NCBI GenBank assembly: GCA_008508345.1
Contig: QNGE01000143.1
Coordinates: forward strand, 235,085-299,084
Direction: 5' to 3'
DNA from: Paragonimus westermani
Lineage: Eukaryota; Platyhelminthes; Trematoda; Plagiorchiida; Troglotrematidae
DNA: 64,000 bases
Positions 49,301 to 63,699 of this stretch are shown here, piece by piece (positions within the stretch are counted from its first letter, which is position 1; each line of letters begins with the position of its first letter). A program made the position numbers and the translations under genes. The notes beneath the pieces were generated by a model. The model saw only the letters and a program-made list of their open reading frames with translations. It had not been told where the DNA came from and searched no databases.

Positions 49301-52300
49301 TGTATTGAACACGTGTTCTTGTTCACGGTTTGCACTGAATAAATATCAACTGTGTGTACGTGGAACAAAACCTAAATCAGTTTTCGCTTCATTTATGTAT
49401 AAAAATATCTAGTGATTTGTACTGTTTTCCCTAAAGTCACTTGAAGTTATGAAATTTATTACATCAAGCACACCGAGGTTCATGGACTTCACCTGTTAGG
49501 CATACTGTTGGGTGCATACAAATCTGCTGGTATGTCCACAGTCAGATCATGCTCTGCGTGCGTTTTGCATCCTGTATGCATCACCAATGTATGCTGTGAA
49601 CCTGTATCTGAGTCAGGACACAGAATTACCGCTGACTAATTACGCGCAAAATGTGAGAGAGTAATTTTCACAGAGTATTTCTCTATCAACAGCCAGAACT
49701 CCACAACCTCGTAACATCTTGCATGCGTAATACCACTCCACTCCACTCCCACTAATTTTTAGTTGATTGAACTCGATAAAAAATGGTTACAAATTAACTT
49801 ATTAAAATTCGCAAATGCCTAACAAGTCTTTGAGTCGCACTGATAAATCCAACGAACATTCGTCAATGTAACAGATTCGAAAGAATCTCATATATATAAA
49901 TTTGTGGAAACTAGCACGGTTTTCAGCTTGAAAGAAAATAATTCATTTGACTGGCATCGAAGAGTCATGCATTATCTGTGTAACTATGGGCGACCTGTGC
50001 GTCATCAACGGTTATTAATAACTTGAATCCAGGCCACAATATCGACTGGTTCTATAAAATCAAGGTTTCGTGTCATTATGTCTATCTAACGGAGTTTCCG
50101 TTTTATGCGATATCAACGGAACTTAGGACACTACATGAAAATTAGAAACGTTGGAAGTTTGCTCATCAAGTTAGACGTAGGAATTTGAAGTCTAATACAT
50201 TTGACTGTGTTATCCCTATCACCGTTTTGGTACCATGCAACAGATACTTGGGATAAGAACTTAGTCACTGCTTGTTTGGTTTACAGCAAAAGTGTCCAGT
50301 TTTGGAGTAGTTTTTCCGTACAGCTGCCGTTAACTTGTTGAAATAAACACAGGGCTCCAGTAAACGCGAGTTAATTTGGCACACAGTGGGCAGCGATCTC
50401 TTAATACGGTTAGTCATGTGGCCCACAGACGTCATGCTGTCGCAGTTCAGAGCACAAATTTCGGAATTTAGTCACACCCAAGAGTCAAACTGCACGCGGT
50501 CGCAAAGTATACTGGACCTTTATTGATCTTTTAGTGGACGAACAACTAGGGTAGATGATCAGTTCACAAAAATGGAACGCAACAAAATCGGTGATGTGCA
50601 TGGACTTTTGTCCCGTTAGATCATTATAATCCAGCAGTACAATACGTGTTGGTGCGAGGATCCAGACCACTTGTTTGGACTGTCAACTGGCTTGAAAACA
50701 GCACTCACACAAACATTCACACTGATGACATTATGACAAAGAATTGGAAAAATCGTCACAATAGTCGGATGCATCGGAAAAACAGCCATGGTAACTCAAA
50801 GAAATTCACCCCGTGCATTCAATTTCACTCTATTGTACATATGTATTGCAGCTGTGGATAAGTGTTGTGTAAAACGTGATTTGGGAAACCTTCTTAATGA
50901 AGTCTCATTTGTTCTTTTACGACTGAGTAGAACGTAGAAATATTACTCACCACGGTGCGTTTTCTATCCCATTTGGGGACGTAATAATGTAGTTGACCCT
51001 CATATATTTTTAGAAGACATTCAGTTCTCAGAGGCAATGTGAATACTGATGCAAAGTAGACTATGTACGCATAATATCCTAACTTAGTCTAGCACCGCAA
51101 TGTCACCGTCTGTAACTTTCGCGCCGACGCAAGTTCACAGCTAAAATGTTTCAGTGCATGGTGCTGAGAGCTCATGTTTATTTCATTGTTCCATCTCGCA
51201 CAAATTTCAGACGTAACTTAAAAATTGTCCAGCTAACAAGATCTACACCAAAGACTCTTCTGGGACCGCTCCAAGAATCTCGAACTGAGTCCTACTGTCG
51301 GTCGGTTTTTTTTCACTTCCGAGTTCAACAAAGAACCAACCGATAATCAGACAGTGTGCATTGAATCACTGAGACCTCGTAACCTTTCTAAACAGTCTCA
51401 GTTGCCAGTGTTTCAGATAGGTGACCATTTAATCTTCTCCACTCATTCAGGGAAATTTAGGCATTTTGGATGACGAACTAACCAAACTATTCCCCTCATG
51501 ACCACCCGAGTAACAATATAACCTGAAACAGTGGTTTTAATCTACAATGGTGCGGTGTATGATCAAAGGACACAGTGGGTGCCCAATTGCTGCCTTACGA
51601 ATGATTCAATTGAAATTGCTGACTTTACATTATTTTGTAGATATACGGTCAGTGGATATTTTTAACTCTCTTGCCTACCGATAATTACAAAATACTTCCG
51701 TTTAATCACAAAACAGCCATGGTCTGAAAAATTTTAATTGCCGAAGGTTGACAGAAATTTAATTCAGTTTGATGTCCCGAAATTATTCCGCCTTATATCT
51801 CTCGTTTAAGCTAAATGTGCTGCCTACATTTAATTTAATGCGTTTCATGCAACATATTTATATCCACAGTTATCCAACTACGAGCCAAGCGTCATCGATT
51901 GGAAGCGCTTTGATTTTTAAAAAGATCAGTGTGCTTGGTACACATCTATCTACGAACTCAGATATGCAAAGCGGTTGGATTTAAATTTTGTGAAATGTGA
52001 CTCGACTCTCGAGTTACCGCAAAACATTTTGGAATAATTTTGGTTGACAGCTTAGGCGTTCATGTTGGTATCCTGCGAGAATTAAACACAGTGTGCAGTA
52101 ATACCGGAATAGACCAGTGATGAAGAGCATGTAGATCGCATTTGAATAAAACTCAGTCATTGGCGATTGTACACGGAATCTCGAGAAACGCATTTTTCCT
52201 GTTTAAATGTTGACCGACAGAATTTTTAAAACTAGCTGACCGTCAATGGAAACATAACCGTACATCTTAGGGAGACTTTCAAAATACTGGAATCTGAAGT

Positions 52301-55300
52301 GACGAAAAATAACTCCAGTTGACTCAATGGATGGATGCGCTGCTGAAAATAGTCAGCAAGGGATCCGGAACCGCGTTTTTCAGATTTACTGGGAGAATAC
52401 CATCCGACAAAACATTGATTCTTCAGTTTCAACGATAACTGTGAAAGATGACAACATTTGCAAAACATCAATATGCTAACATTTTTTTCGTCGCTGTTCG
52501 GCCAGTTGCGTACAAAAAGCCCTACCTGACGGTAAGACAACTCGTCCGTACCAAGGTATGGAAGCGGAGGCACTTATACGGTAACCTTCAGACCGGTAGG
52601 TACTACCAATAATTTTAGCAGCAGAGATGCACATCACAATGAGTGGTATGGCACAACCAGGTTAAAATTTTCACGGGTAAAATGAAAACGTCTATTTATT
52701 TCTGAGCGAAATTAACCTTTTTAATAGAAATGGTTACTGTGGCCACGTTATTAATTGAGTTACATTTAGTTCATACGCGATCACATTTTAAATGTCGCAT
52801 AAGTGAATATGTTTCAGATTTTGATGACGTATGCCCACCTGAAAAAATAATATTTCATTTGCACAACTAAAAACAAGCCATTTTAGTTGTTGTCTACATT
52901 ATTTTGATAAGCTTCGGTATACTAACGGTGGATCATCCATGCCTGATTACTGAATGCACTATTCAGAATTATGTTTCTTCTGACTGGCCCTGAAAGAAGA
53001 CAAACGATCTGACTGTGTCTTATGTCAAATGAGTCGATCAGTGTTCAATATGCTCACGTCCAAGGTACCTTTGTCTTAGATTGACTAACGTTGAGGGGAA
53101 TGATGCTCCATTTCGTTGCTTCATTGCACGGAGTAGTGTTATAGAACAACATTAAGCTCAACTTGCTACTTCTGTGCAGTTTATTAAAATCTGTTCATAA
53201 CTGTCAGAGCGACATCCACAAAACCATATGTTATCGTCTTCTGCAATCGCTTCTATGGCCCATTTGTCCTTTTTTCTGCTCATTAATATTTCAACATTGA
53301 TATTTCAAAAAAACAGCATACCAAAGGTCGACTGATGTGAAACTATTTTCAGAAACGTCAGAATCGAGTTACTTTTGCATTTCTAGCTTTAGTTTTAAGG
53401 CTTTTGCGAAATATGTTTGTTGCAAAAAAAATCGTAAAAAAGTGAATTTTTGAATATATTTCTCTCACAAGAAAGACTATCTTCAGGATATACAGACAGC
53501 CGTACTCCACGACGTCAACTATTCAGTATGTTTTTTTCTGGTCTGTTTTTTCGTCTGAGGTTAAGAACGTAACAACTGCACGTTCAACAGTAAGATTTCA
53601 GCAAAGTATTTAAAAACGGACTTGACCATGAGAACGTGTAGGATACCGTTCCGTAAATGGTTACCAAAGCAATCGCAGTATGTCTGCAAACCTGTTGACG
53701 CACACACTTGGATAGTACAGAGTTAATTTGTAAGATATCGTGCTCCTGGAATTGCGAAGAACCGAATAAATCAAACCGAGTTATAGCAAGCTCCACTGTT
53801 GAGGTACGCAATTTGGGCGCATCCCTTAAACGAACAATTGATTTGAACTTCCACTTTAGCAGTTGACCCAAATGATTAAATTTTCAAAAACAAAACACAC
53901 TTTTGAACTCACCTTGAGTACAAAGCCAACTTGTGTTCCACTATCCCCTACGTTTGATTTTAAAGATAGGTCGCTCTGTTCGCAATTATATGAAACTTGT
54001 GGATGCTGAAGACAACCAACAAAAAATCAGTCATCATCCTTAACCAAATAGATCCGTTCAGTAGGAACTTGGCAGAGAATAGAAAATCGAACAGAATTTT
54101 CAAAACAGTGGGGGACCACGAACAACTTTGCACCTTGTGCTCTCAGGAAGAAACCTAAGGCACAATTGGCTAAGAAAGTCGGTGTTTGAAAGCTTTATTT
54201 ATGGGGGGCTTTTGTGTGACAAAAACGTGCCATCATCCATTTCATTAAAGTTTTTGGTCGGTCTTTTTCCAAAAACATTAATCATAATTAGTTTTTCTCT
54301 TAATTGGAGCTTATCACTGAAACAATTTTGTCATAAAAGGATTTCTTGCATTGTTTCAAATGCTTATAGGGAAGCATCTTTGGCCAGTGAAAATAGTTTT
54401 GCAATGAGAAAGATTAGGGTATAATGCTCGCTTACGCATTTACATTGGTTTTAACAAGTGGATCCTGGTAGAAGTGTAACTAAAATGTTATTCCGGTTTC
54501 CAAACAATCTGCTTGCAAAAATCTGAGTAAAATGTGGAAGTTAAAGGCAACCGTGATGTGAACTTACTTTTTTAACTCATGTCACAATAAGAACTGCTAG
54601 TTGTTAAGTCTTTAAAACGGATTTACTATTGGCCGAGAAGCCAACGACCTTCAGTTGGCTCCGTGTAAGCATGAATTAAATAAACAGCAACACATTTTGA
54701 AACCAAAGTCAACTTTCGACAAACAGTTTCCTTATGACAGCCAACCTACTTTCCAGGACTTTCATGAACCTGTGGGCTTTCTGTGAATAATGATGTTTAA
54801 TCGGTATTCCCTAATTATCACATGAATTCTTAAGATACACTCATTGTTTAAAATTAGACGCACTAGTTGGAATCTCATATTCATCTAACCAGCCGAAGCA
54901 ACAATGATATACGATGTGTCACCCTGACAAAGTCATGAATTAAACCTTCCATATTGCATTGATGTTTGTCACTAAGGTTTATAACAAGAACAGTTTAATC
55001 CTGGAACACATGTTAGTTTCAGGTAATGGGGATCGTATAAAGAATATAGCTATCAAAATTTTCTACATTGTCGCTAGTGGTAAGAATATGCAGGCAATTG
55101 ACAAGGTTGCTTGTTTGATAATAAACGACAAATCTTGATAATAAATGAAAATGAAGATGGTGCACTTATTTTCTGAAAACTCTCCATCTAAATCCGGATG
55201 AGGAAACTCAATTTGCTCAACTTTTGCAGGTAATCGATAGGACCGGTAAAGATGTTGTGGGATCTTCTGCTAGACAACTATCTTCCTTGTGGCTTGCAAA

Positions 55301-57984
55301 ATCTCTTTATTTTGAATTATCTGCTCCTATGAGTTTCGATTGAAATGCTTCTACAAAGTTGAACAATTTGGTATGCATGAACACAAACAAATCCGTTCCA
55401 CATAACACTCACTAGTCCATCTGAGATCTAAAAGTTCTACCGCATATTGTCATTGTAACGTTTGTTCCCAGTGATTCATCTAAGGGTTAAAACTACTCAG
55501 TACTGGGCTAGCCGTAGATCTAAACAGTATTTAGGATTAAGAAAATGTTAGTCAACAAATTTGATACGCACTGCTCCAGACTATGAATTCCAGGTGGCTG
55601 TCCATAAACTGAAAGTATCCACCGCGTACAAACAGTCGAGCAACGGCAGTGGGTGACACCGAGTTTCTGCTAGGTTTCATGTATTGTGCCGTTGTAAACG
55701 CATATTGGAGCTTAGTCTCCTGATGGATTATGATGATACGGAGAAAACTTTTGTGTTCGAATCACAAATGGATTCTTAATACTACTTTCAATAAGTGCTG
55801 ATGATTGTACCTGAATAAACTGTTCAGTACACCCGTTTGCTATAACATAATTCTCAAGGTTGATCTTGAAAGACTTGCATGAAATTATTGCCTGAGAGTA
55901 GGTCTGATTTTCCGTGATTGCTACCTGTATAAACGATTTGCTTAAGTTTTTGTCCTTTTTGAGAGCCACAGTATTTTTTTCAACAGTGAATTTCAGGATT
56001 CAAGAATTTCAGTTTAGTTCACGAGTTCATCCCAGCTGTTAATTGATTTTCGCAATAAGTGAGTCCATTAAAATGTAGTTGCAATTAGCACAGTCAACTG
56101 AATGTTGTAGAAGTATAAAACAATAAGATTTTCACCTTACGCGCAAATCCACCTAGTTTTTGGGTTAACAGGTTCTGACAGTTATGCGTCAATTTCTCTT
56201 TATGTGTATGAATCCTGAATGAGTATTACTAAGAAATTGCGCCATCAAATAGACAATCATCCAGCAAACGTCGCCAGTCGCACATGTGCTCATATAATTG
56301 GTAGCTTACAAACGACCCAAAGCTCCCAGACACAATTTACCAACTGCACATGAATAGCTGCGTCATAAATGTTTCAGAAACTCAAGATCTAAGTCCTGCA
56401 TAGATAAACTCCCTACTTCCCTCTCGAAGTGACAATCAGTCAATCAACCAGCGTGATTCGATATCTAGGAGCAATAAATGGAAGATACCACTCAGAAGGA
56501 CAGGAAATAAAGTTTATACCCCGAAGGGTGAATTATATGAGGCGGTGATTTGTCTAGTCAGGTGGTAGCTTCATGGTCGTACGCATGATTTGCGTTTTAG
56601 CCGGTTGGTAGTAAGCCTGATATACGTCCGTGACGAAGGGATTAAGTGGATGTAACACACCATTCCTAACGTATGCCTAGGTAGGTATTATCCTCCTTTC
56701 AGGTTATCTGTTTACTTCGATAATTCTCTTTACCCTAGTGATGTGATACGCAAAAGCGATCAGCTGTTGGATTTCTGCAGTTGTTCTCAAAGCTCAGGTG
56801 AACAATACATCACCTTGAAGCTCCAAATTGATCGAGTTCGATTATTTGTACTTGTCTGTAAACTAGTAAACTCATGTACCAATGATGGACACAAGTGTTC
56901 TTGGGTGCGCATTCGAGGTATTGTAGCCATCAAGCTAGTTATGATCTAAATAAACTGCTCTCCACAAAACACCTGTTAGTTAGCTAAGTTTTTCTGTGAT
57001 GGATGATCAAGTCTGAGATGCGAGTATTCCAACGTTTGGTAAAATGTTTTAACGTGGTAGGGATGTATGTTTGAAAAGCCCACAGTGTGCAAATGGCGGA
57101 CAATATGTCTGACCGGATGAGCAATTGTTCAACAAAACCGAGTCACCGAGCGAACTGGACAATATAGTTGGTTTTGGTATTGATATGTTTGCCGAGCTAC
57201 AAACAACACCACCACTGTTCCCAACCATCAGAAATAAAGTTGGTGATTTACAGAACGATTTTGCTACAATACGTAACAATGAACCATTACGTTGCTAAAA
57301 AATAATGAAGATTCTTAACATTTATATGGAGGAGAAAATATTGTGATACATGGTTTATGGAAAAAGTGTTTGAGGGAATCAATTTCTGATGGCCTTTATT
57401 TGACGGTATCCTTCTACAAGTGAGTTAACTGCTAAGGTATATATAGTTATGCAAAAACCAGTAAAAACATAAACAAATGGATCTCGCAGGTTTCTGTCAG
57501 GGTTCCGTAAACAACGTGTAAACATCAGCCCTATCGAAATTACACTAGCCTTTTCCATAGACAAGATAGCGATTCACAAGTTCGACGTATATCAAATTTC
57601 GACAGTCTCTTTCACTAAAAAAGAAGGCTGTGAGCCTCATAGTGAGTAGTGAAACAATGCGAGCATAACACAATTTTTGCACTCATATAAACCTTTCAGC
57701 CAACCCACTCAGATAAAAGGTTTGCCACCGAAACTCAGCAGTAGATGTCACACTTTTTGTGCCTGAGATTTACACTGAGGCCTCGCTCCTCTCGAACAAA
57801 TCGTCTTCACTACTACGCAGCTAACCGCTCAGAAACTTCATCGTTGCTCACGAAGAAAACCGGGCGTTTATACATCGTAACTCGTTTGTGGCAACAGTTA
57901 CGTCACTGATGAAAGTTTGTGTGGGCAATCTTCGGGGTCGCGTTTTTCACGTTAATGTGGTAACTGAATATTTCCGCGAGTGCA
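43341..57984. other. Long intergenic interval, no supported gene
   Basis: Open frames reach about 113 codons (52232-52573, minus, from a GTG). None has a recognisable domain. The interval is AT-rich with short A/T runs, as near 53420. No copy of the SINE family was noticed here. Confidence 0.5.
49733..49750 (+). repeat. Short (CCACT)n microsatellite
   Basis: Three tandem CCACT units are followed by a partial unit. No function is suggested. Confidence 0.6.
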
Positions 57985-58050
57985 AGGTATAGGTTTGCGT
58001 GTAAGTGATATAATATATATATATTATCATTTACACGCAAACCTATACCT
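57985..58050. repeat. 26-bp inverted repeat with AT-rich loop (hairpin/cruciform)
   Basis: The arms 57985-58010 and 58025-58050 are reverse complements except at one position (58005/58030), which would be a G-U pair in RNA. The loop is 14 nt of A/T. The arm core GGTATAGGTTTGCGTGTAA is not low-complexity, so the symmetry is far beyond chance. AT dinucleotide runs continue on the right to about 58080. It could be a very short MITE-like foldback, a hairpin RNA precursor, or a local inverted duplication. Confidence 0.8.
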
Positions 58051-61000
58051 ATATATATACCTACATATATATAATATATAACATAATAAATTGATATGAT
58101 ACAAATCAAACGATAAAAGTGAACACTGACACAAACAAAAACTTCATTGAAGAGCGCGCCTGTCGATTTGTTATCGTTAATACAAGAAACCACTGCTAGC
58201 ACTGTCGATGAATTCAAATAAGTGGGTTCAATCAGCACGATTTAAGGGTTATCTCGTTTCACCCAATATCGTACTTCATGTATCATTCTGATTTAACAAT
58301 GCTGTGCAGTTTGGTCACAAGCAAATACAATTATTCCTTACGTGTTCAGATTTTTCAGGTGAAAACATCATGAGGCCAAAATCGATAACAAGTTATTGAT
58401 CGATCTGATTTGTGCACCTACTGTAAATTCAGGAACAAAAACACCGGTGATTAATGTATTCGTTAACCTTAAAACCACAGATTAGTCACGACTCGAATAA
58501 AGAAGTGCATATGGTGATTGTGTGTTCAGGGCGTGGTAGGCAAATTGATCCCTGAACCAACAAAACCAGTTTATGGGAGAGCCCCGGGTCAGAAAACTGC
58601 ACCGTTTCGAAAGTGATGAAAGCTCACGTTAATTAAATGGAAGAACGTACTTGATCTGGCATGTTTATGAATTCTTTATGCCTGCGGTTTTTCTGGCTGT
58701 GGATTTGCTCCACAAATAACACCAGCGGTAAATTTCCGCGTTATATATATGCCTAATACACCGTTGAAATCATCACGAACATTAAGTTTTTCCGCTCGGT
58801 TTTCAAAAATTGCACGACATTTCTAGTTTTTTAGTGGTTAACCAAAATTTCAAAGAAAACAATTATCCCTTTTTAAAATTAACACGAAATATTACATATT
58901 ATATATATATATTTATGGGGCTTTGATCCCACTGTAGACGATTCCCATTTGTGGATTCTTCAAAACAAATTGCAGCTTCCTACCAATATTTTTCTTAGTT
59001 TTTGTAGACGCATATTAAGGGACGAATCTCACGTAGCTTGTATCTATAGAGGAATTCGTCAATAAAATCGCAGTTGAAACGAAGTACTTTCTGTCCACGT
59101 AATTACACGTAATAAGTGTACAGATAGTCGACAGGGGCGGACCAAAACATGATAGCGCTGCGATTTACACAGTTGCTGAACACACTTTGGAAATTGACCT
59201 TTCTGTTCCTCCGTCAGAAAATCGTCCTTTCCTATTGCTGACAATAACGTAACAGTCCACTCAATCTGGGTGTCGGCGTTTGTATGATATCCGGTTCAAT
59301 TTGTCAATAAATTGGGAGTGAATTGATGATTTCGTATTCAGACCACGGAGTGACTGAAAAGCAATGATAGCGTCGTCAGTCTCTTAATTACCTGGGATTT
59401 TTTTGCTTTGGTTTCAGATTAACCGTTAGAGTTGAAAGTGAAAATGGGTAACGGTTGATGGTGTACTCAAATTGTTCAAATGTATTCTTGACCTTTCCAT
59501 TTGGGCACACTTTGCCGATCGTACATTATCAAGGATAGCCTTTAGTTTGAATAGCGGTTTTACTAATATTCTAGGCAGGGAAATCAAACGATAATCAGAC
59601 TCGTGAGATTAGTACTACAGTCACATGTTCAACCAAATCACATTTGATCAAGGTTCCGTTTATTTTTCCTAGCTATGGTGCCTCTATCAATTATTAGCTG
59701 TGCTTTCGCTGGCATTTGTGATTAGTCCTCTGCCAAACCAACGACACTAAGTCGGATGTTTTTGAGACAGTCTGAAGCGTTTAGTTTCAGTAACCGACTT
59801 TGGTTCTTGGTCAGTACACCCATTGGCTTGTCATTCTCATAGTAAGAACGATTCCGTCGAGCGAGTTTGTAACAACACTACCTCTAGCATATGCAGTACG
59901 ATCTGTGAGTCAAACATTTCGTAGGATTTGTGATAACGGACATTTTTACTACACTAGACGTTATACACGTGGATTTCCTTTTGAAACAATAACGTGTCCA
60001 TCTTTTTCTGCAGGCGTTTATGATACAAAGTTGAGATGTGATGCTCGTGACGTAATTAGTGTGAGTTGTTTCATGCGTTCACTAATCGAAGTTCAATCGT
60101 CCACCGGCATGAAGTTGTACTTTACTCTCAGGAGAGCATATCACCTTTTTCCTATCATGTCAGACATAAAACTGTTCGGTACCTATTTTTACTAGCTCAT
60201 TAACCATGGATGTTTTTGTATTCAGCAGTTATTTCCGTGGATTCATCTCAGAGGCGGCCCAACAAATGAAACATGAATTTTAACAACGTTACGTAAAAAC
60301 GTTTTTGAATTCGACCGGCGAAGACAGCCAACCAATGAGAATACTGAGGACAACACTGAAAACTTTTGAGTAAATCGTCCTGATCATCAGAGAAAAAATC
60401 GATTTTTAAATCGTTATCACTCGAACCAACAGATTTAATGTTTTAATTCTGACTGTGTCCAGCAGTTTCTTTATGGCTAGGATGATTCTAAAATAGATAG
60501 AACTAACAGAAAGGTGGAGAGAAAAACACACTTCCTAACTCAGAGGCCTCGCTTACTGCAATAGTGCGCCATTTTCGTAATCTAACAATCGTAAACCAAT
60601 GTAGTTTATCAACTGAAACATTTGACGAACTTAACCGAACATTCTGTCCAACAAAGTCATCTTTGTCAATGTGTGATAGGGCGAACGTGTCTGCTTGAAG
60701 CTCAAGGACATTCCGTTCTTCTGTTTGCATGGGCAACCAAGCGTCGATCTTACAGCTGCTGATGTGAACCTCATAATTAAATGCTGTTTCGTCTCATATC
60801 AACTAGGAACTGAGGGCGGTGTATCGAACGCACAAGAATGAACGCATTCAAAAAGGACTTAAGATAATTTGAAAAAGAACTTAGATTTGCCCAACCATTT
60901 GCACTCACAATGGTTTAGCCAATTTTCGTCCATCTAATATACACGTCGATTTGGCAGTATGGCAGTGTTTCACATGTTCTTGGCAAATGCCGTGTCCGCA

Positions 61001-63699
61001 AAAGAACGCATTTGTACGGAATGAAATTTACACATGGAATGGTATTTGCACTGATTGACCCAAACAAATGTTCTAACTTGTATTTTGTAAACAAACGAAT
61101 AGGCTACTGTCAAAGAAGTTTGCATTTATGCAGGACTTGCGTTGTGTACAGTAAGTTTACATACATTTTTGCAGGGCTACCCTCGGTCAGGTGAAGGCAA
61201 GCTAGGATATGGCATGGGAGATCTCAGTACGTTTGATTGCCTCTGCGAATGCATGCCCAGCACTATTGTCTGAACTGTGTAAATGTTGGTCAATCCAGAA
61301 AAACCGACATGGACTGAATGATTCTGTCGATGAATCAAGTCCAAAAGTGAGATTTCCAAAATGTATTGTATAACAATTTTAATGCACAGGTTCTGATGCA
61401 ATTTTCATGAAATTGCAGTGCATTTAATATTGGAAATGCGGAGAGAAAAGAGTAGCCGATTAAGCTGTTTTTCATCGGACTTGTAAAATTAAGCACGAAC
61501 TGTTTTCAACTAATTTCGTTCTGGATTTTGGCCGCAGTGTCTTCTGCTATGAGAAGCGTCACGGGCAGTGAGTACGAGTTGACAGTCTTAATTCGTTGTC
61601 ACGGTTTGCGGGCAAATATTATGCTAGCTGGTCTAAATTGATACATTATCAGTCCGTAAGGACACACCGTTGTGTGGCCAACGTTGACTAAGGAGAATTC
61701 GGATCCGCTACATTCTAGTTATGAACCATGTTGTGCTTGAGTGGGCTTACTTAGCGAGAAACGAGTTACTTAGTGAGCAAGTTAGTTTTTTCTAGTCTGG
61801 AAGAAAGTCTAATCTAAATAATTTATGAGTTGGCTAGTTTCACCGCAAATGTCTTCTTCTGATAATGTACTTGTTAAAGATGGACACAACTTCTCCCTCG
61901 AAGCCGCACTCGTTTATATGCAGTGGAACGGACTGGGATGTGTGCCTGGATAATTCGTTTAATGAGACAGCCGGTTCAAAGTGACTAGAATGCAAACGAT
62001 GGTCGTGTTTCTTTTTTGAAGAACATTGTATGATCGGACCAAGAAAAGTAGATCAAATGGTTTGATCACAATTTTCAATTAAACGTAACTAAACAACAAG
62101 AATTTTTCAGTTTTTGCTTCCATATTTTAACTCATACTGCTTTTTAACATAAAAAGATTAACTGCTTTATTTCTGTCACTGATTCGAACATTATTCGTGG
62201 AAATTCAGCGTGGCAGTGAAAACAATGGTATGGAATCCTAATGCTAAATTTCTAGGGTCCCGCAGGGCTTCATAAATGAGTTCGTACAGCGTGTGTTGTA
62301 TTGTATTGTGCGGTTCTTGCTTTTTATTCGAATGGAGCCGGAGACGAAGGTTTTCAGCAAGGAATCACCTTATAATTGACAACGACGGTATACTACTTGC
62401 CAGCAAAACGATAGTAACATATAAATGACCAATGCTTACCGACTGTTTCTTTGAGATCAATAAATGCTAGCTAACTTTGCAGGATATGGTATCGAGTTGA
62501 AAACTCACAGCCACAAGTCAAGATTACCAACAACGTCCGACCGATTGTGAGTCACGGGTATGCAGTTCTCCACACAAACTCTTACTTGAACTTGGCATAA
62601 TTAGGAAAGAACAAAGTGGAACAATTCTGATCGTTTTCAGACAGATGCTAGACAGCCCACTGTTCTCTGTCTTAGAACGTCATTCTTTCATCAGTCCCTC
62701 ATCATTTGCATTTAAGTGATTCTACTTGGGAATCCGAATCATCATTCTTTTACTTCTCAAATAGGATATATTTTAAGCCAGAGGTGATTCAAAACACCTT
62801 TGAGCGCATGAGTGATTTGTCTTTCCAGCGTGCCTGATTGTTGTTAAAAACGAATCTCTTACTAGAGGAATCAAAGATCACAAACATCTGCAGTTAACGC
62901 AAGTCTCATTCCTCACTCGCGTCTCTGAAGCCCAGATACCCTCAGAAAAGTTCAAGGCAAATCATCCCTGGAGCAGATTGCATTGTTCACAAAGCGGATG
63001 ATATCATTCTGCCCAGGTGAACATGAAGTGGAGTAAACACAATTAAGTGACATAGCTGTACGGATCTTAAACAATGATGGAGTGCCAATAGGTTGCCCAT
63101 TCAGGATTGATTCAAAATATTTCTGCCTAACGAGTCAAAACAGTATGGTGGACCCAAGTTTTTACGCAACTTGGTGAGATCGAGCTGTTGCAGTTTGTAT
63201 TTTCTACAGAAACATTTCCGTATCTGAAAATATATCACTTCGCTTAGAGAGGTTCCTTGGTTTGTAACGCCAACAGGTGGACAAATCGCAGATTGACATT
63301 TTTGTCAATTGCTTGCAGATTTATGACTGAAGACACCGTTGTCCTCCAGCTGGACAAAATACATTGCCTTTGAATTACGCAGGAAGATGTTCAGATACAG
63401 TTCTGGAACCACTGGTGTCCATTTCCTAACGGACGGAGAAATTAGTAACGAACGTAATTGTCAACTCGATGCCTGGAAGGCTAGCGGTAGTAGTCCACGC
63501 GTGCATACTTTGCCCTGTCTTCTGAACATGACTTGCTTTGATGTGATAGGGGAACACCGAAGAATTATTGTGTGGCTCAAAATGAAAACGATGGACTCAT
63601 TTAGTTTTTGGTTTGCCATAGTGACTGTGTTCACGACATGATCACAGGTAACAAGTCTGTATGTCAACTTCATCTGTAGTCACCTCAAGCTTTAGTACA
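58051..63699. other. Intergenic, no supported gene
   Basis: A 131-codon plus frame at 59800-60195 starts from a non-ATG codon and has no motif. A minus-strand frame at 60503-60736 has a protein-like residue mix but no identifiable family. Nothing else stands out before the GC-rich right edge. Confidence 0.5.
58896..58912. repeat. (AT)n microsatellite
   Basis: A short AT dinucleotide run in otherwise AT-rich sequence. Confidence 0.7.

Noticed and set aside
52232..52573. 113-codon minus-strand frame with an internal CAGGTAGGG donor-like site
   Set aside because: It starts at GTG, has no convincing acceptor and no recognised domain.
59800..60195. 131-codon plus-strand frame, longest after the receptor
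   Set aside because: It lacks an ATG start and motifs, and a few frames of this length are expected at random.
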